From positions 186,001-250,000 of the forward strand of contig CAWFUR010000011.1 in NCBI GenBank assembly GCA_963819115.1: DNA of 64,000 nucleotides. Reading direction: 5' to 3'. The stretch is from JACVRW01 sp963819115 (GTDB taxonomy: Bacteria; Actinomycetota; Thermoleophilia; Solirubrobacterales; Thermoleophilaceae). The position numbers and the translations under genes were made by a program. The notes under the pieces are model-generated. The model had not been told where the DNA came from and made no database searches. It saw nothing but the letters and a program-made list of their open reading frames with translations. Positions 16,699-25,350 of the stretch are shown here, one piece after another (the stretch's first letter is position 1; every line of letters begins with the position of its first letter).

Positions 16699-18081
16699 TT
16701 GCGCTTGGAATCGACCGGGAGAGATGCACGGACTCGAGATGCGCTCCAAAGTGAGCGTGGGTCGGTGCTCGCCCGAGTGGTGGCTCTCGGGGCGCTCGTG
16801 GCCGCCGTTGCGCTGCTCGCGTTCGCGATGTTCGGTGGGGGCGGCGGCTACAAGGTAGAGGCGGTCTTCCAGAACGCGGGCCAGCTTGTGCCCGGCAACC
16901 CCGTGCAGGTCGGTGGGGCGAAGATCGGAAGCGTCTCCGACATCACGCTCGACAACAACGCGAACGCCGTGGTCACGTTGAAGTTGAACGACGACTTCGT
17001 GCCGCTGCACGAGGGCACGCAGGCCACGATCCGCGCCACGTCGCTGTCCGGGATCGCCAACCGCTACGTGTCGCTCCAGCCGGGGCCGAACAACGCGAAG
17101 AAGATCGACGACGGCGGGAAGATCGGGACGGACGAGACCACCGCTCCGGTGGACATCGACACGCTCTTCAACACGCTCAACCCGCGCACCCGCCGCGGCC
17201 TGCAGAACGTGATCCGCGGCCTGGCCGACCAGTACGACGGCAAGGGTGAGCTGGCCCGCCAGGCCACCAAGTACTTCTCGCCCTTCCTGGTGTCCACGAG
17301 CGACGTGACGGCCGAGCTGGCGCTGGACCAGAACGTGCTCACGCGATTCGTGCGGGACACCTCCTCGACGGTGAGCGCGCTCGCCGAGCGCAGCGACGAC
17401 CTGACCAACCTCGTGAGCAACACGAACACCACGTTCGGGGCGATCGCTCAGGAGAACAACTCTCTCGACCAGGCGCTCACGCTCCTGCCGGACACGCTGC
17501 GGAAGGCGAACACCACCTTCGTGAACCTGCGGTCGACCCTCGACGACCTGGACAAGCTGGTGGCGGTGTCGAAGCCCGACACCAAGCAGCTGGCACCCTT
17601 CCTCCGCGAGCTGCGCCCGCTGGTGCACGACGCCCGGCCCACGATCCAGGACCTGAACACGATCACGAGCACCCCGGGTGCGAACAACGACCTGATCGAC
17701 CTCACCGCCAAGCAGCCGAAGCTGGCGGACCTCACCGGATCGGTGTTCCCGCGCACGATCCAGACGCTCAACCGTGCGCAGCCGGTGTTCGAGTACGCCC
17801 GTGGCTACACGCCGGACTTCGCCGCCTGGCTCTCGAACTTCGGCCAGCTCGCGGCCAACTACGACGCCAACGGCCACTACGCGCGGGTACAGCCGATGTT
17901 CCTGCCCACCACCTTCTCGGGCGGGACCCTCACCGCGAACCAGCCGTCTCAGAAGCTCCAGGGCTTCAATAGAACCCTCACGCGCTGCCCGGGCGGGATC
18001 GTCCAGCCTGCCCCCGACGGCTCGAACCCGGCGCCGGCCGGCAACTCCTGCAACACGTCCTCGACCCCGCCCGGCCCATGA
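16699..18081 (+). CDS. MCE-domain protein 1
   Basis: First of six MCE proteins that form the extracytoplasmic lipid-conducting assembly. It has an N-terminal membrane anchor (ARVVALGALVAAVALLAFAM), the MCE domain (about 50-130; KVEAVFQNAGQLVPGNPVQV), a long helical stretch with many Thr/Asn/Leu heptads (about 150-340), and a C-terminal tail with exactly two cysteines (RCPGG...NSCN). The start is uncertain: TTG 16699 is used here, but GTG 16765 would begin just before the anchor. Confidence 0.9.
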   Translation: MRLESTGRDARTRDALQSERGSVLARVVALGALVAAVALLAFAMFGGGGGYKVEAVFQNAGQLVPGNPVQVGGAKIGSVSDITLDNNANAVVTLKLNDDFVPLHEGTQATIRATSLSGIANRYVSLQPGPNNAKKIDDGGKIGTDETTAPVDIDTLFNTLNPRTRRGLQNVIRGLADQYDGKGELARQATKYFSPFLVSTSDVTAELALDQNVLTRFVRDTSSTVSALAERSDDLTNLVSNTNTTFGAIAQENNSLDQALTLLPDTLRKANTTFVNLRSTLDDLDKLVAVSKPDTKQLAPFLRELRPLVHDARPTIQDLNTITSTPGANNDLIDLTAKQPKLADLTGSVFPRTIQTLNRAQPVFEYARGYTPDFAAWLSNFGQLAANYDANGHYARVQPMFLPTTFSGGTLTANQPSQKLQGFNRTLTRCPGGIVQPAPDGSNPAPAGNSCNTSSTPPGP

Positions 18082-19583
18082 GGCGGCTGATCTGGATAGC
18101 CCTGGCGGTGGCCATCGTGCCGTGGCTCGTGATCGGCGTGGTGGACGCCACGGGCGAGGAGGACCGGGGCAACGCCTACTTCGTACGCGCGATCTTCGAC
18201 AACGCCTCCTCTCTGACGCAGGGCGAGGACGTGAAGATCGCAGGCGCCCCGGTGGGCGTGGTCGACGACCTGGAGGTCGCCCCGGGCAAGAAGGCGGCCG
18301 TGACCCTCCGCATCGACAACAAGGACTTCACTCCGTGGCACTCGGACGCAGGCTGCATCATCCGGCCCCAGTCGCTGATCGGCGAGAAGTTCGTGGAGTG
18401 CAAGCCCGGCACCACGGCGGCCCCGAAGCTGCGCACGCTCGCCAGCGGCGATGGCGAGGGCGAGCACTACCTGCCTGTCGGGAACAGCAGCTCGCCGGTG
18501 GATCTCGACCTTCTCAACAACATCCTGCGCCTTCCCTATCGGCAGCGGCTGACCATCCTCCTGAACGAGTTCGGCACCGGCCTCGCGGGCCGGGGCAATC
18601 AGCTGAACGAGGTGATCCACCGGGCCAACCCGGCGCTGAAGGCGACCGACGACCTGCTGCTGGTGCTGTCCAAGCAGAACAAGACGCTCGAGCGGCTGGC
18701 CGTGGACTCCGACAAGGCTCTGGGGCCGATCGCCCGCGAGCGCCGGCACGTGTCCGACTTCATCGTTCAGGCCACCGCCACCGGCCAGGCGACGGCCGAG
18801 CGGGCCACCGACATCCAGCGGGGCATCGAGCGCCTGCCGGGCTTCCTGCGCCAGCTGCGCCCGCTCATGGTGGACCTCGACGCGCTGGCCAAGCAGGGCG
18901 AGCCGGTGGTGGCCGACCTTGGGCGGGCGGCGCCGAGCATGGGCCCACTGATCAAGGGACTGGGCACGGTCTCCGAGGCGGGGAACAAGAGCTTCCCGAG
19001 CCTCGGCGACACGCTCGAGACCGCTCGCCCGGACCTGATCAAGTCTCGTCCGCTGATCAAGCAGCTCGGGGCGCTCGGCAAGCAGGCCGGGCCGGCGGTG
19101 AAGAACCTGGACAAGCTCACGGCGTCGCTCCAGCAGACCGACGGCATCCAGCGCATCAACGACTTCCTCTACTACCTCACGCTGTCCACCAACGGATTCG
19201 ACTCGGTCGGCCACTACCTCCGTGCCGGCCTGGTGGTGTCCAGCTCCTGCTCCAACTACTCGCTCACGCCGCCGAACAGCGACGACTGCTGGGCGCTCTG
19301 GTACGACCCGACCGCGGAAGCGTCGTCCGCGTCCGCGTCCGCCTCGGCCTCCGCCCCGGGCGCGGCCAAGGGCGCCCAGGCTCCCTCGAAGCTGGCCACC
19401 GGGGGCACCGTGGCGCCGCAGGGCAGCCTGCTCCAGAAGCTGATCGGCACCCCGGAGACCAAGGCGCAGGCGCAGCAGCGCGATGAGGGCCTCAAGCGGC
19501 TGCGCGAGCGGTCCCGCGGAGTCTCCTCGGCCCTCCAGGACAGCGAGCCCGTGCTGGACTACCTGCTCGGGGGCGAGGGATGA
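18078..19583 (+). CDS. MCE-domain protein 2
   Basis: A 501-aa MCE protein; the ATG overlaps the previous stop (ATGA). One membrane anchor (LIWIALAVAIVPWLVIGVV) is followed by the MCE domain (about 33-110) and helical region. Four cysteines are present as two pairs: GCIIRP/VECKPG inside the MCE domain and SSSCSNY/DDCWALW at the C-terminal end of the helical region. The tail (about 410-500) is low-complexity (SASASASAP) and then charged, probably disordered. No lipobox, so it is not the lipoprotein member typical of mycobacterial operons. Confidence 0.92.
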   Translation: MRRLIWIALAVAIVPWLVIGVVDATGEEDRGNAYFVRAIFDNASSLTQGEDVKIAGAPVGVVDDLEVAPGKKAAVTLRIDNKDFTPWHSDAGCIIRPQSLIGEKFVECKPGTTAAPKLRTLASGDGEGEHYLPVGNSSSPVDLDLLNNILRLPYRQRLTILLNEFGTGLAGRGNQLNEVIHRANPALKATDDLLLVLSKQNKTLERLAVDSDKALGPIARERRHVSDFIVQATATGQATAERATDIQRGIERLPGFLRQLRPLMVDLDALAKQGEPVVADLGRAAPSMGPLIKGLGTVSEAGNKSFPSLGDTLETARPDLIKSRPLIKQLGALGKQAGPAVKNLDKLTASLQQTDGIQRINDFLYYLTLSTNGFDSVGHYLRAGLVVSSSCSNYSLTPPNSDDCWALWYDPTAEASSASASASASAPGAAKGAQAPSKLATGGTVAPQGSLLQKLIGTPETKAQAQQRDEGLKRLRERSRGVSSALQDSEPVLDYLLGGEG

Positions 19584-21034
19584 ACCCCCGCCGCTCGCGC
19601 GCCGCCCTCACCGCCAGCCCCGTGCTGGTGGGAGCGGTCACCGTGCTGGTCACGATCGTGGCGGTGTTCCTGTCCTACAACGCGAACACCGGACTGCCGT
19701 TCGTGCCCACGTACGACCTGAAGGCCAACCTGCCGAACGCGTCGCAGCTGGTGAAGGGATTCGACGTGCGCATCGGTGGCGCGCGCGTCGGCCAGGTCTC
19801 CAAGATCGAGCCCAAGCGGCGCCCGGACGGCACGACCTACGCCCAGATCACGCTCAAGCTGGACAAGGAGATCGAGCCCCTCCCGGCCGACTCCACCGTG
19901 CTCGTGCGCCCGCGCTCCTCGCTTGGCCTCAAGTACCTGGAGGTCAACCCCGGCGAGGGCAAGGCCGGCTTCAAGCCCGGCGCGACCATCCCGATCACCC
20001 AGGCCCGGCCCAAGGTCGTGGAGATCGACGACTTCTTCAACATGTTCGACGACAAGGCACGCGTCGGATCGCAGAACTCGCTCGACGGCTTCGGCACCGG
20101 TCTGGCCGGTCGTGGACGGGACCTGAACACGGCGATCGACCGTCTCCACCCGCTCCTGGACGACCTCGAGCCGGTGGCCAGGAACCTCGCCAGCCCGCGG
20201 ACCCGAATCGCTCGCTTCTTCAAGGCGCTGGCCGCCACCTCGGGCGAGGTGGCCCCTGTGGCAGAGGAGCAGGCGGCGCTCTTTGTGAACCTGGACGTGA
20301 CCTTCACGGCCCTGGCGAGCGTCGCCCGGCCGTTCATCCAGGACTCGATCTCCGAGGGGCCGCCCACCGAGGACGTGGCCATCAGCGACTTCCCGAAGCA
20401 GCGGCCCTTCCTCCGCAACAACGCCGCCTTCTTCCACGAGCTGCAGCCGGGAGTGGCCACGCTTCCGCACTCGGCGCCGATCCTGGCCAACGCCTTCCAG
20501 GCCGGCACGGAAAACCTGCCCAAGACGATTCCGGTGAACAAGGAGCTGGCCGACACCTTCGACACGCTGGCCAGCTTCTCCACGGACCCGCTGGTGCAGC
20601 AGGGCGTGAGCCAGCTCACGATCCTGTCCACCTCGCTGAACCCGACCCTGAAGTTCCTTACGCCGGTCCAGACCACCTGCAACTACGCGACCCTCTTCTT
20701 CCGCAACGCGTCGAGCGTTCTCTCCGAGGGCGACAGCAACGGCACGTGGCAGCGCTTCACGATCATCCCGACCACGGCCATCCAGGGCACCGAGCCGTAC
20801 GTGCCCAACAACAACGAGATCGGTCCCTCGAGCGCACCGTCGAACGGCCCGGGCAAGCTCAACCACATCCACAGCAATCCCTATCCGAACTTCGCCTCCC
20901 CGGGTCAGACCAAGGAGTGCGAGGCCGGTAACGAGCACTACAACCAGACGGTGGGCAAGACCCTCATCGGCAACCAGCCGGGCAACCAGGGACTGAAGAC
21001 GAGCAAGAAGTCCGGACTGGGAGACTCGCGATGA
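19580..21034 (+). CDS. MCE-domain protein 3
   Basis: A 484-aa MCE protein with N-terminal anchor (SPVLVGAVTVLVTIVAVFLS), MCE domain (about 48-130; LPNASQLVKGFDVRIGGARV) and helical stalk. It has two cysteines, both in the C-terminal part (TTCNYATLFF and KECEAGN). The C-terminus is Asn/Gly/Lys-rich. The start ATG overlaps the previous stop by 4 nt, keeping the six MCE genes in one translationally coupled string. Confidence 0.92.
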   Translation: MNPRRSRAALTASPVLVGAVTVLVTIVAVFLSYNANTGLPFVPTYDLKANLPNASQLVKGFDVRIGGARVGQVSKIEPKRRPDGTTYAQITLKLDKEIEPLPADSTVLVRPRSSLGLKYLEVNPGEGKAGFKPGATIPITQARPKVVEIDDFFNMFDDKARVGSQNSLDGFGTGLAGRGRDLNTAIDRLHPLLDDLEPVARNLASPRTRIARFFKALAATSGEVAPVAEEQAALFVNLDVTFTALASVARPFIQDSISEGPPTEDVAISDFPKQRPFLRNNAAFFHELQPGVATLPHSAPILANAFQAGTENLPKTIPVNKELADTFDTLASFSTDPLVQQGVSQLTILSTSLNPTLKFLTPVQTTCNYATLFFRNASSVLSEGDSNGTWQRFTIIPTTAIQGTEPYVPNNNEIGPSSAPSNGPGKLNHIHSNPYPNFASPGQTKECEAGNEHYNQTVGKTLIGNQPGNQGLKTSKKSGLGDSR

Positions 21035-22458
21035 GGGCCCGCGGGCGGCTCAGCACCCTCCAGGCCGGCGTGGTGGCGATCGTGCTGATCGTGATCGGCG
21101 TTTACCTGGGCTTCACCAAGGACATCCCGTTCACCAAGCCGTTCCAGATGTCGGCCGTGTTCGAGAACGCGCCTCCGATTCAGAAGGGCACGGCCGTCCG
21201 GATCGCCGGCGTCGACGTGGGCAAGGTCTCGAAGGTCGAGCCGGCGGGCGACGACTCACAGGGCGTGAAGGTCACGATGAAGCTGAAGGACAACGCCCTT
21301 CCGATCCACAAGGACGCCGAGGTGAAGGTGCGCGAGCGCATCTTCCTCGAGGGCAACCTCTTCATGGACATCAAGCCCGGGTCTCCGAGCGCGGACACGA
21401 TCTCGGACGGCGACACCATCCCGGCGTCGCAGACGGCGGCGCCCGTGCAGCTCGACCAGGTGCTGGGCGTGCTCCACACGAACGCGCGCAAGGATCTGGA
21501 GGACCTGCTCGCGGGGTACGGCGACGCGCTGAACGGCCAGCCGAAGCCGGGTGAGGACGACGACCAGGTGGCGGAGGTGCAGGGCAAGACCGGCGGCCAG
21601 GCGCTGAACATGTCGCTCGACACGGCGTCCGACTCGCTGCGCCAGACGTCGATCGTGAACCAGGCCACGCTCGGCACCGAGACCCACGACCTCTCGAAGC
21701 TGATCGCCGGGCAGGCGAAGGTGTTCGGCGCCCTGTCGAGCCGGGAGGGCCAGCTCAAGGACCTGGTCACGAACTTCAACATCACGATGGCCGCGCTCGC
21801 GTCGCAGTCGAGCAACCTGAGCGAGACGGTCCGTCAGCTGCCGCGGGTGCTGGCGGCGGCGCAGCCGGCGCTGGACAACCTCAACGCGGCCTTCCCGCCG
21901 ACGCGCGCATGGGCGCTGGAGATGATTCCCGGCGTCGAGGAGACGCCCGCCACGATCGAGGCCGGGTTCCCGTGGGTGCACCAGGCCCGGGCACTGCTGG
22001 AGCCGAGCGAGCTTCAGGGGCTTACGAAGATCCTGAAGCCCACCGTGCCGGACCTCGCCCAGATCGTGGCCGGCCAGGTGAACCTCCTGCCGGTGCTCGA
22101 CGAGTTCGACAAGTGCCAGTACCGCACCGTGCTGCCGGCCGGCGAGCAGACGATCGACGACGGCAACCTCACCACGGGCATCCAGAACTACAAGGAGTTC
22201 TTCCAGTCGCTGGCCGGCCTCGTGGGAGCCGGACAGAACTTCACCGGCAACGGCGTGTACACCCGCTTCCAGCCCGGCGGCGGCGCGTTCCCGGGATCGG
22301 TGGGCTCGGGCAACAATCAACGCTTCGGAAGCTTCACCGCCCAGCCCCTGGGCACGCGCCCGGCGCGCAGCGCCAAGGCGCCCTACAAGCCCAAGGTGAA
22401 GTGCTCCACCCAGCCGGTTCCGAACCTGAACTCGGCCAAGATCGGACCCGGTCCGTGA
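21031..22458 (+). CDS. MCE-domain protein 4
   Basis: A 475-aa MCE protein: anchor (TLQAGVVAIVLIVIGVYLGF), MCE domain (about 38-120; FENAPPIQKGTAVRIAGVDV), helical region, and C-terminal part with two cysteines (FDKCQYR and VKCSTQP). The ATG overlaps the previous stop. No catalytic residues are expected; MCE proteins act as structural lipid conduits. Confidence 0.92.
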   Translation: MRARGRLSTLQAGVVAIVLIVIGVYLGFTKDIPFTKPFQMSAVFENAPPIQKGTAVRIAGVDVGKVSKVEPAGDDSQGVKVTMKLKDNALPIHKDAEVKVRERIFLEGNLFMDIKPGSPSADTISDGDTIPASQTAAPVQLDQVLGVLHTNARKDLEDLLAGYGDALNGQPKPGEDDDQVAEVQGKTGGQALNMSLDTASDSLRQTSIVNQATLGTETHDLSKLIAGQAKVFGALSSREGQLKDLVTNFNITMAALASQSSNLSETVRQLPRVLAAAQPALDNLNAAFPPTRAWALEMIPGVEETPATIEAGFPWVHQARALLEPSELQGLTKILKPTVPDLAQIVAGQVNLLPVLDEFDKCQYRTVLPAGEQTIDDGNLTTGIQNYKEFFQSLAGLVGAGQNFTGNGVYTRFQPGGGAFPGSVGSGNNQRFGSFTAQPLGTRPARSAKAPYKPKVKCSTQPVPNLNSAKIGPGP

Positions 22459-23843
22459 AGCGCCAGATAAAGAAGCAGGCGCGGGTGTTCGCGGCGATCA
22501 TCGTGCTGTTCGTCGTCGCCATCGGGATAGCGGGCTACATCCTGTCCAACCAGCGCTTCTACCTGCCGGCGTGGGTGCCGGTGGTGGGCACTGACTTCTA
22601 CACGGTGAAGGCCGAGCTGCCGACCGCCCAGGCCGTGGTGCCGGGCCAGGGCCAGACGGTGAACATCGCCGGTGTGAAGGTCGGTGAGGTGGGTTCGGTC
22701 ACGCTCGAGGACGGCAAGGCCGTCGTGGACATGCAGATCAAGAACAAGTACAAGCCGATCTACAACGACGCCACGATTCTGCTGCGCCCGAAGACCGGCC
22801 TGAAGGACATGATCCTCGCCCTGGATCCCGGCACGAGGAAGGCCGGCGAGATCAAGGAGGGCGGCCGTGTGCGGGTGGCCAACACGCTGCCCGACGTGAA
22901 CCCGGACGAGGTCCTCAGCGCCCTGGACGGCGACACTCGCGACTACCTGCGCATCCTCCTGAACGCCGGGGGCACCGCGTTCCGGGACACGAAGAAGGCC
23001 GACACGGGGCAGACCGCGTCCCAGGACCTGCGCGAGACGTTCAAGCGCTTCGAGCCCACCTCCCGGTTCGGAAAGAAGTTCACCGCGGGGCTGTCTAAGA
23101 GGCGCAGGAACATCCGCCGCGTGATTCACAACTTCCAGGAGCTCTCCACCGAGCTGGGCCGCAAGGACAGGCAGCTTGCCGCCTTCGTGGACGCCTCAAA
23201 CGCGAACTTCGCCGCCTTCGCGGCGCAGCAGGGCAACCTGAGCGAGGCCGTGTCGCTCTTCCCCGCGGCGCTGTCGCAGACGGCCACGACGCTCACGGAC
23301 GTGAACGCCCTGGCCGCGAAGCTGGGTCCCACGCTCGAGGGGCTCCGGCCCTTCGCCCGCGAGCTCGCCCCGTCCCTGCGCCGCCAGCGCCCGTTCCTGC
23401 GCGACACCACGCCCATTATCCAGAAGCAGATCCGTCCGTTCGCCCGCGACGTCCAGCCGACGGCCCGGGATCTCCGTACCGCCACCAAGGAGCTCGCGCC
23501 GGTCACGCCGGGACTCACGCGCTCGTTCAAGGTGCTGAACGCCTTCTTCAACACGCTGGCCTACGACCCGCCCGGTGACAACCAGTCCTATCTCTTCTGG
23601 AGCGGATGGGCCGCCCACGCCGGCACCACCCTCACCAGCCTCCAGGACGCTCACGGGCCGATGCTCCGGGGAACGGTGCTGGCCACCTGCGACAACTTCA
23701 GCACCCTCGCGAACCTCGTCCAGGCGAACCCGCAGCTGGCGATGCTCACCCGCCTCGCGAACTTCCCGAACGATGTGACGCTCTGTCCCAACACCCCGTT
23801 CAAGCTGTCGACCGCGCCCCTGGCGCCACCACCGTCCGGATGA
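22455..23843 (+). CDS. MCE-domain protein 5
   Basis: A 462-aa MCE protein. GTG at 22455 overlaps the previous stop (GTGA) and precedes a basic stretch and anchor (VFAAIIVLFVVAIGIAGYIL), which fixes the start; the frame is open far upstream but that is inside gene 4. The MCE domain spans about 50-130. The stalk contains repeated Arg-rich motifs (RPFARELAPSLRRQRPFLRD). Two C-terminal cysteines (ATCDNF and TLCPNT). The position corresponds to the lipoprotein member in mycobacterial operons, but no lipobox is present. Confidence 0.92.
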   Translation: MKRQIKKQARVFAAIIVLFVVAIGIAGYILSNQRFYLPAWVPVVGTDFYTVKAELPTAQAVVPGQGQTVNIAGVKVGEVGSVTLEDGKAVVDMQIKNKYKPIYNDATILLRPKTGLKDMILALDPGTRKAGEIKEGGRVRVANTLPDVNPDEVLSALDGDTRDYLRILLNAGGTAFRDTKKADTGQTASQDLRETFKRFEPTSRFGKKFTAGLSKRRRNIRRVIHNFQELSTELGRKDRQLAAFVDASNANFAAFAAQQGNLSEAVSLFPAALSQTATTLTDVNALAAKLGPTLEGLRPFARELAPSLRRQRPFLRDTTPIIQKQIRPFARDVQPTARDLRTATKELAPVTPGLTRSFKVLNAFFNTLAYDPPGDNQSYLFWSGWAAHAGTTLTSLQDAHGPMLRGTVLATCDNFSTLANLVQANPQLAMLTRLANFPNDVTLCPNTPFKLSTAPLAPPPSG

Positions 23844-23847
23844 CCCG

Positions 23848-25329
23848 TTGATCAAGCAAGCCCCCAGCGTCGGCCGGATCCTCACCATGGTGGCGTTCGC
23901 GCTGTCCTGCTTCGGCATCCTGATCTTCCTCTGGCTGTCCTTCGGCGGATCGGTGCCGCTGCAGCCCCAGGGCTACCGGATCAACGCCCAGTTCCCGGAG
24001 GCCACCCAGCTCGCGCAGGAGGCCGAGGTGCGCATCTCCGGCGTGAAGGTGGGCAAGGTCCGCAGGGTCCAGCCGGACAACCAGACGGGCCTCACGGACA
24101 CGGTGCTGGAGATCGACGCCCGCTACGCGCCGCTGGCCAAGGACACGCGGGCGATCCTGCGCCAGAAGACCCTGCTCGGCGAGACCTACGTGGAGCTCGC
24201 GCCGGGCAGCAAGTCATCCGGCACGATCCCGGATGGCGGAGACCTCCCCGAGGGCCAGGTGGCCGACACGGTGCAGCTGGACGAGATCCTGAGGACCTTC
24301 GATCCCAAGACCCGCGCGCGCTTCTCCGTCTGGCTCGATCAGCAGGGCCGCGCGGCCCAGGGTAACGGCGAGGCGATCAACGACGCCCTGGGCAACCTCA
24401 CGCCGTTTGCCGAGAACACCGACGACGTGCTGAAGGTGCTGAGGGTCCAGGGCACGGCCACGAGCAAGCTGATCCGCAACACCGGCGTGGTGTTCGGCGC
24501 CCTGTCCCAGCGTCAGGGCCAGCTGCGCTCGCTGATCCGGAACTCCAACACCGTCTGGGGGACCACCGCCCGCCGGAACACACAGCTGGCCGACACCTTC
24601 CGGGTCCTGCCCACGTTCCTGCGCGAGAGCCGCACGACCACCACGCGACTCACGAAGTTCGCGCACGACACGAACCCGCTGGTCACCCAGCTGCGTCCAG
24701 CAGCCCGGGAGCTCTCGCCCACCCTCCAGGACCTGAACGCCCTCTCGCCCGACCTGAAGAGCCTGTTCCACAACCTCGCTCCGCTCGTGAAGGTGTCCAA
24801 GCCCGGGCTCCCCGCGGCGTCCGAGGCCCTCAACAACACCCGCCCGGTGCTCGGCCGGACCGCCACCTTCCTGCGCCAGTTCACCCCGATCGTGGACTAC
24901 CTCGGCCTCTACAAGAAGGAGATCGCCTCCTTCTTCGCCAACGACTCCGCCGTGACCCAGGCCAGCCAGAACGGCATCCACTACCTGCGCACGCAGAACC
25001 CGACGAACCCGGAGATCATGGCCTCGTATCCGAACCGGATCTCCACCAACCGCTCGAACCCCTATCGGGAGCCGGGCGGCTACTCCAAGCTCGGCTCCGA
25101 GAACCATCTCGACGTGTTCGGCACCTACCTCTGCACCCAGAACCCGGTGCCCAACCCCCCGGCCCCCGCGCCGCAGCTCCCCGCCAACGTCATCTCCCTC
25201 CTGAACTACTACACCTTCGGCGGCACGGTGAACAGGGGAGCGGCGCCTCCGTGCGATGCCCAGTCGCCGCTCGGCCCGCGCACGAACGGCGGCACGGGTG
25301 TGTACCCGCACCTGCAGCCGCTGCCGTAG
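23848..25329 (+). CDS. MCE-domain protein 6
   Basis: A 493-aa MCE protein with TTG start 4 nt after the previous stop. Anchor (ILTMVAFALSCFGILIFLWL), MCE domain (about 45-125; FPEATQLAQEAEVRISGVKV), helical stalk, Pro-rich tail. Two cysteines lie near the C-terminus (TYLCTQN and PPCDAQ), plus one inside the membrane anchor. It closes the set of six MCE genes, the standard number in actinobacterial operons. Confidence 0.92.
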   Translation: MIKQAPSVGRILTMVAFALSCFGILIFLWLSFGGSVPLQPQGYRINAQFPEATQLAQEAEVRISGVKVGKVRRVQPDNQTGLTDTVLEIDARYAPLAKDTRAILRQKTLLGETYVELAPGSKSSGTIPDGGDLPEGQVADTVQLDEILRTFDPKTRARFSVWLDQQGRAAQGNGEAINDALGNLTPFAENTDDVLKVLRVQGTATSKLIRNTGVVFGALSQRQGQLRSLIRNSNTVWGTTARRNTQLADTFRVLPTFLRESRTTTTRLTKFAHDTNPLVTQLRPAARELSPTLQDLNALSPDLKSLFHNLAPLVKVSKPGLPAASEALNNTRPVLGRTATFLRQFTPIVDYLGLYKKEIASFFANDSAVTQASQNGIHYLRTQNPTNPEIMASYPNRISTNRSNPYREPGGYSKLGSENHLDVFGTYLCTQNPVPNPPAPAPQLPANVISLLNYYTFGGTVNRGAAPPCDAQSPLGPRTNGGTGVYPHLQPLP

Positions 25330-25336
25330 GCGTCCC

Positions 25337-25342
25337 TAAGCT
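25337..25342 (+). promoter_or_regulatory. internal -10 box (TAAGCT) before the MMPL gene
   Basis: TAAGCT ends 8 nt before the GTG at 25351, so the MMPL gene may also be transcribed on its own as a leaderless message. Confidence 0.35.
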
Positions 25343-25350
25343 CTGACTGC

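Noticed and set aside
16765..16780. GGTGCTCGCCCGA near the start of MCE protein 1 as another dispersed-repeat copy
   Set aside because: Only 13 bases match and the palindrome is missing; a chance match or an old remnant cannot be told apart.
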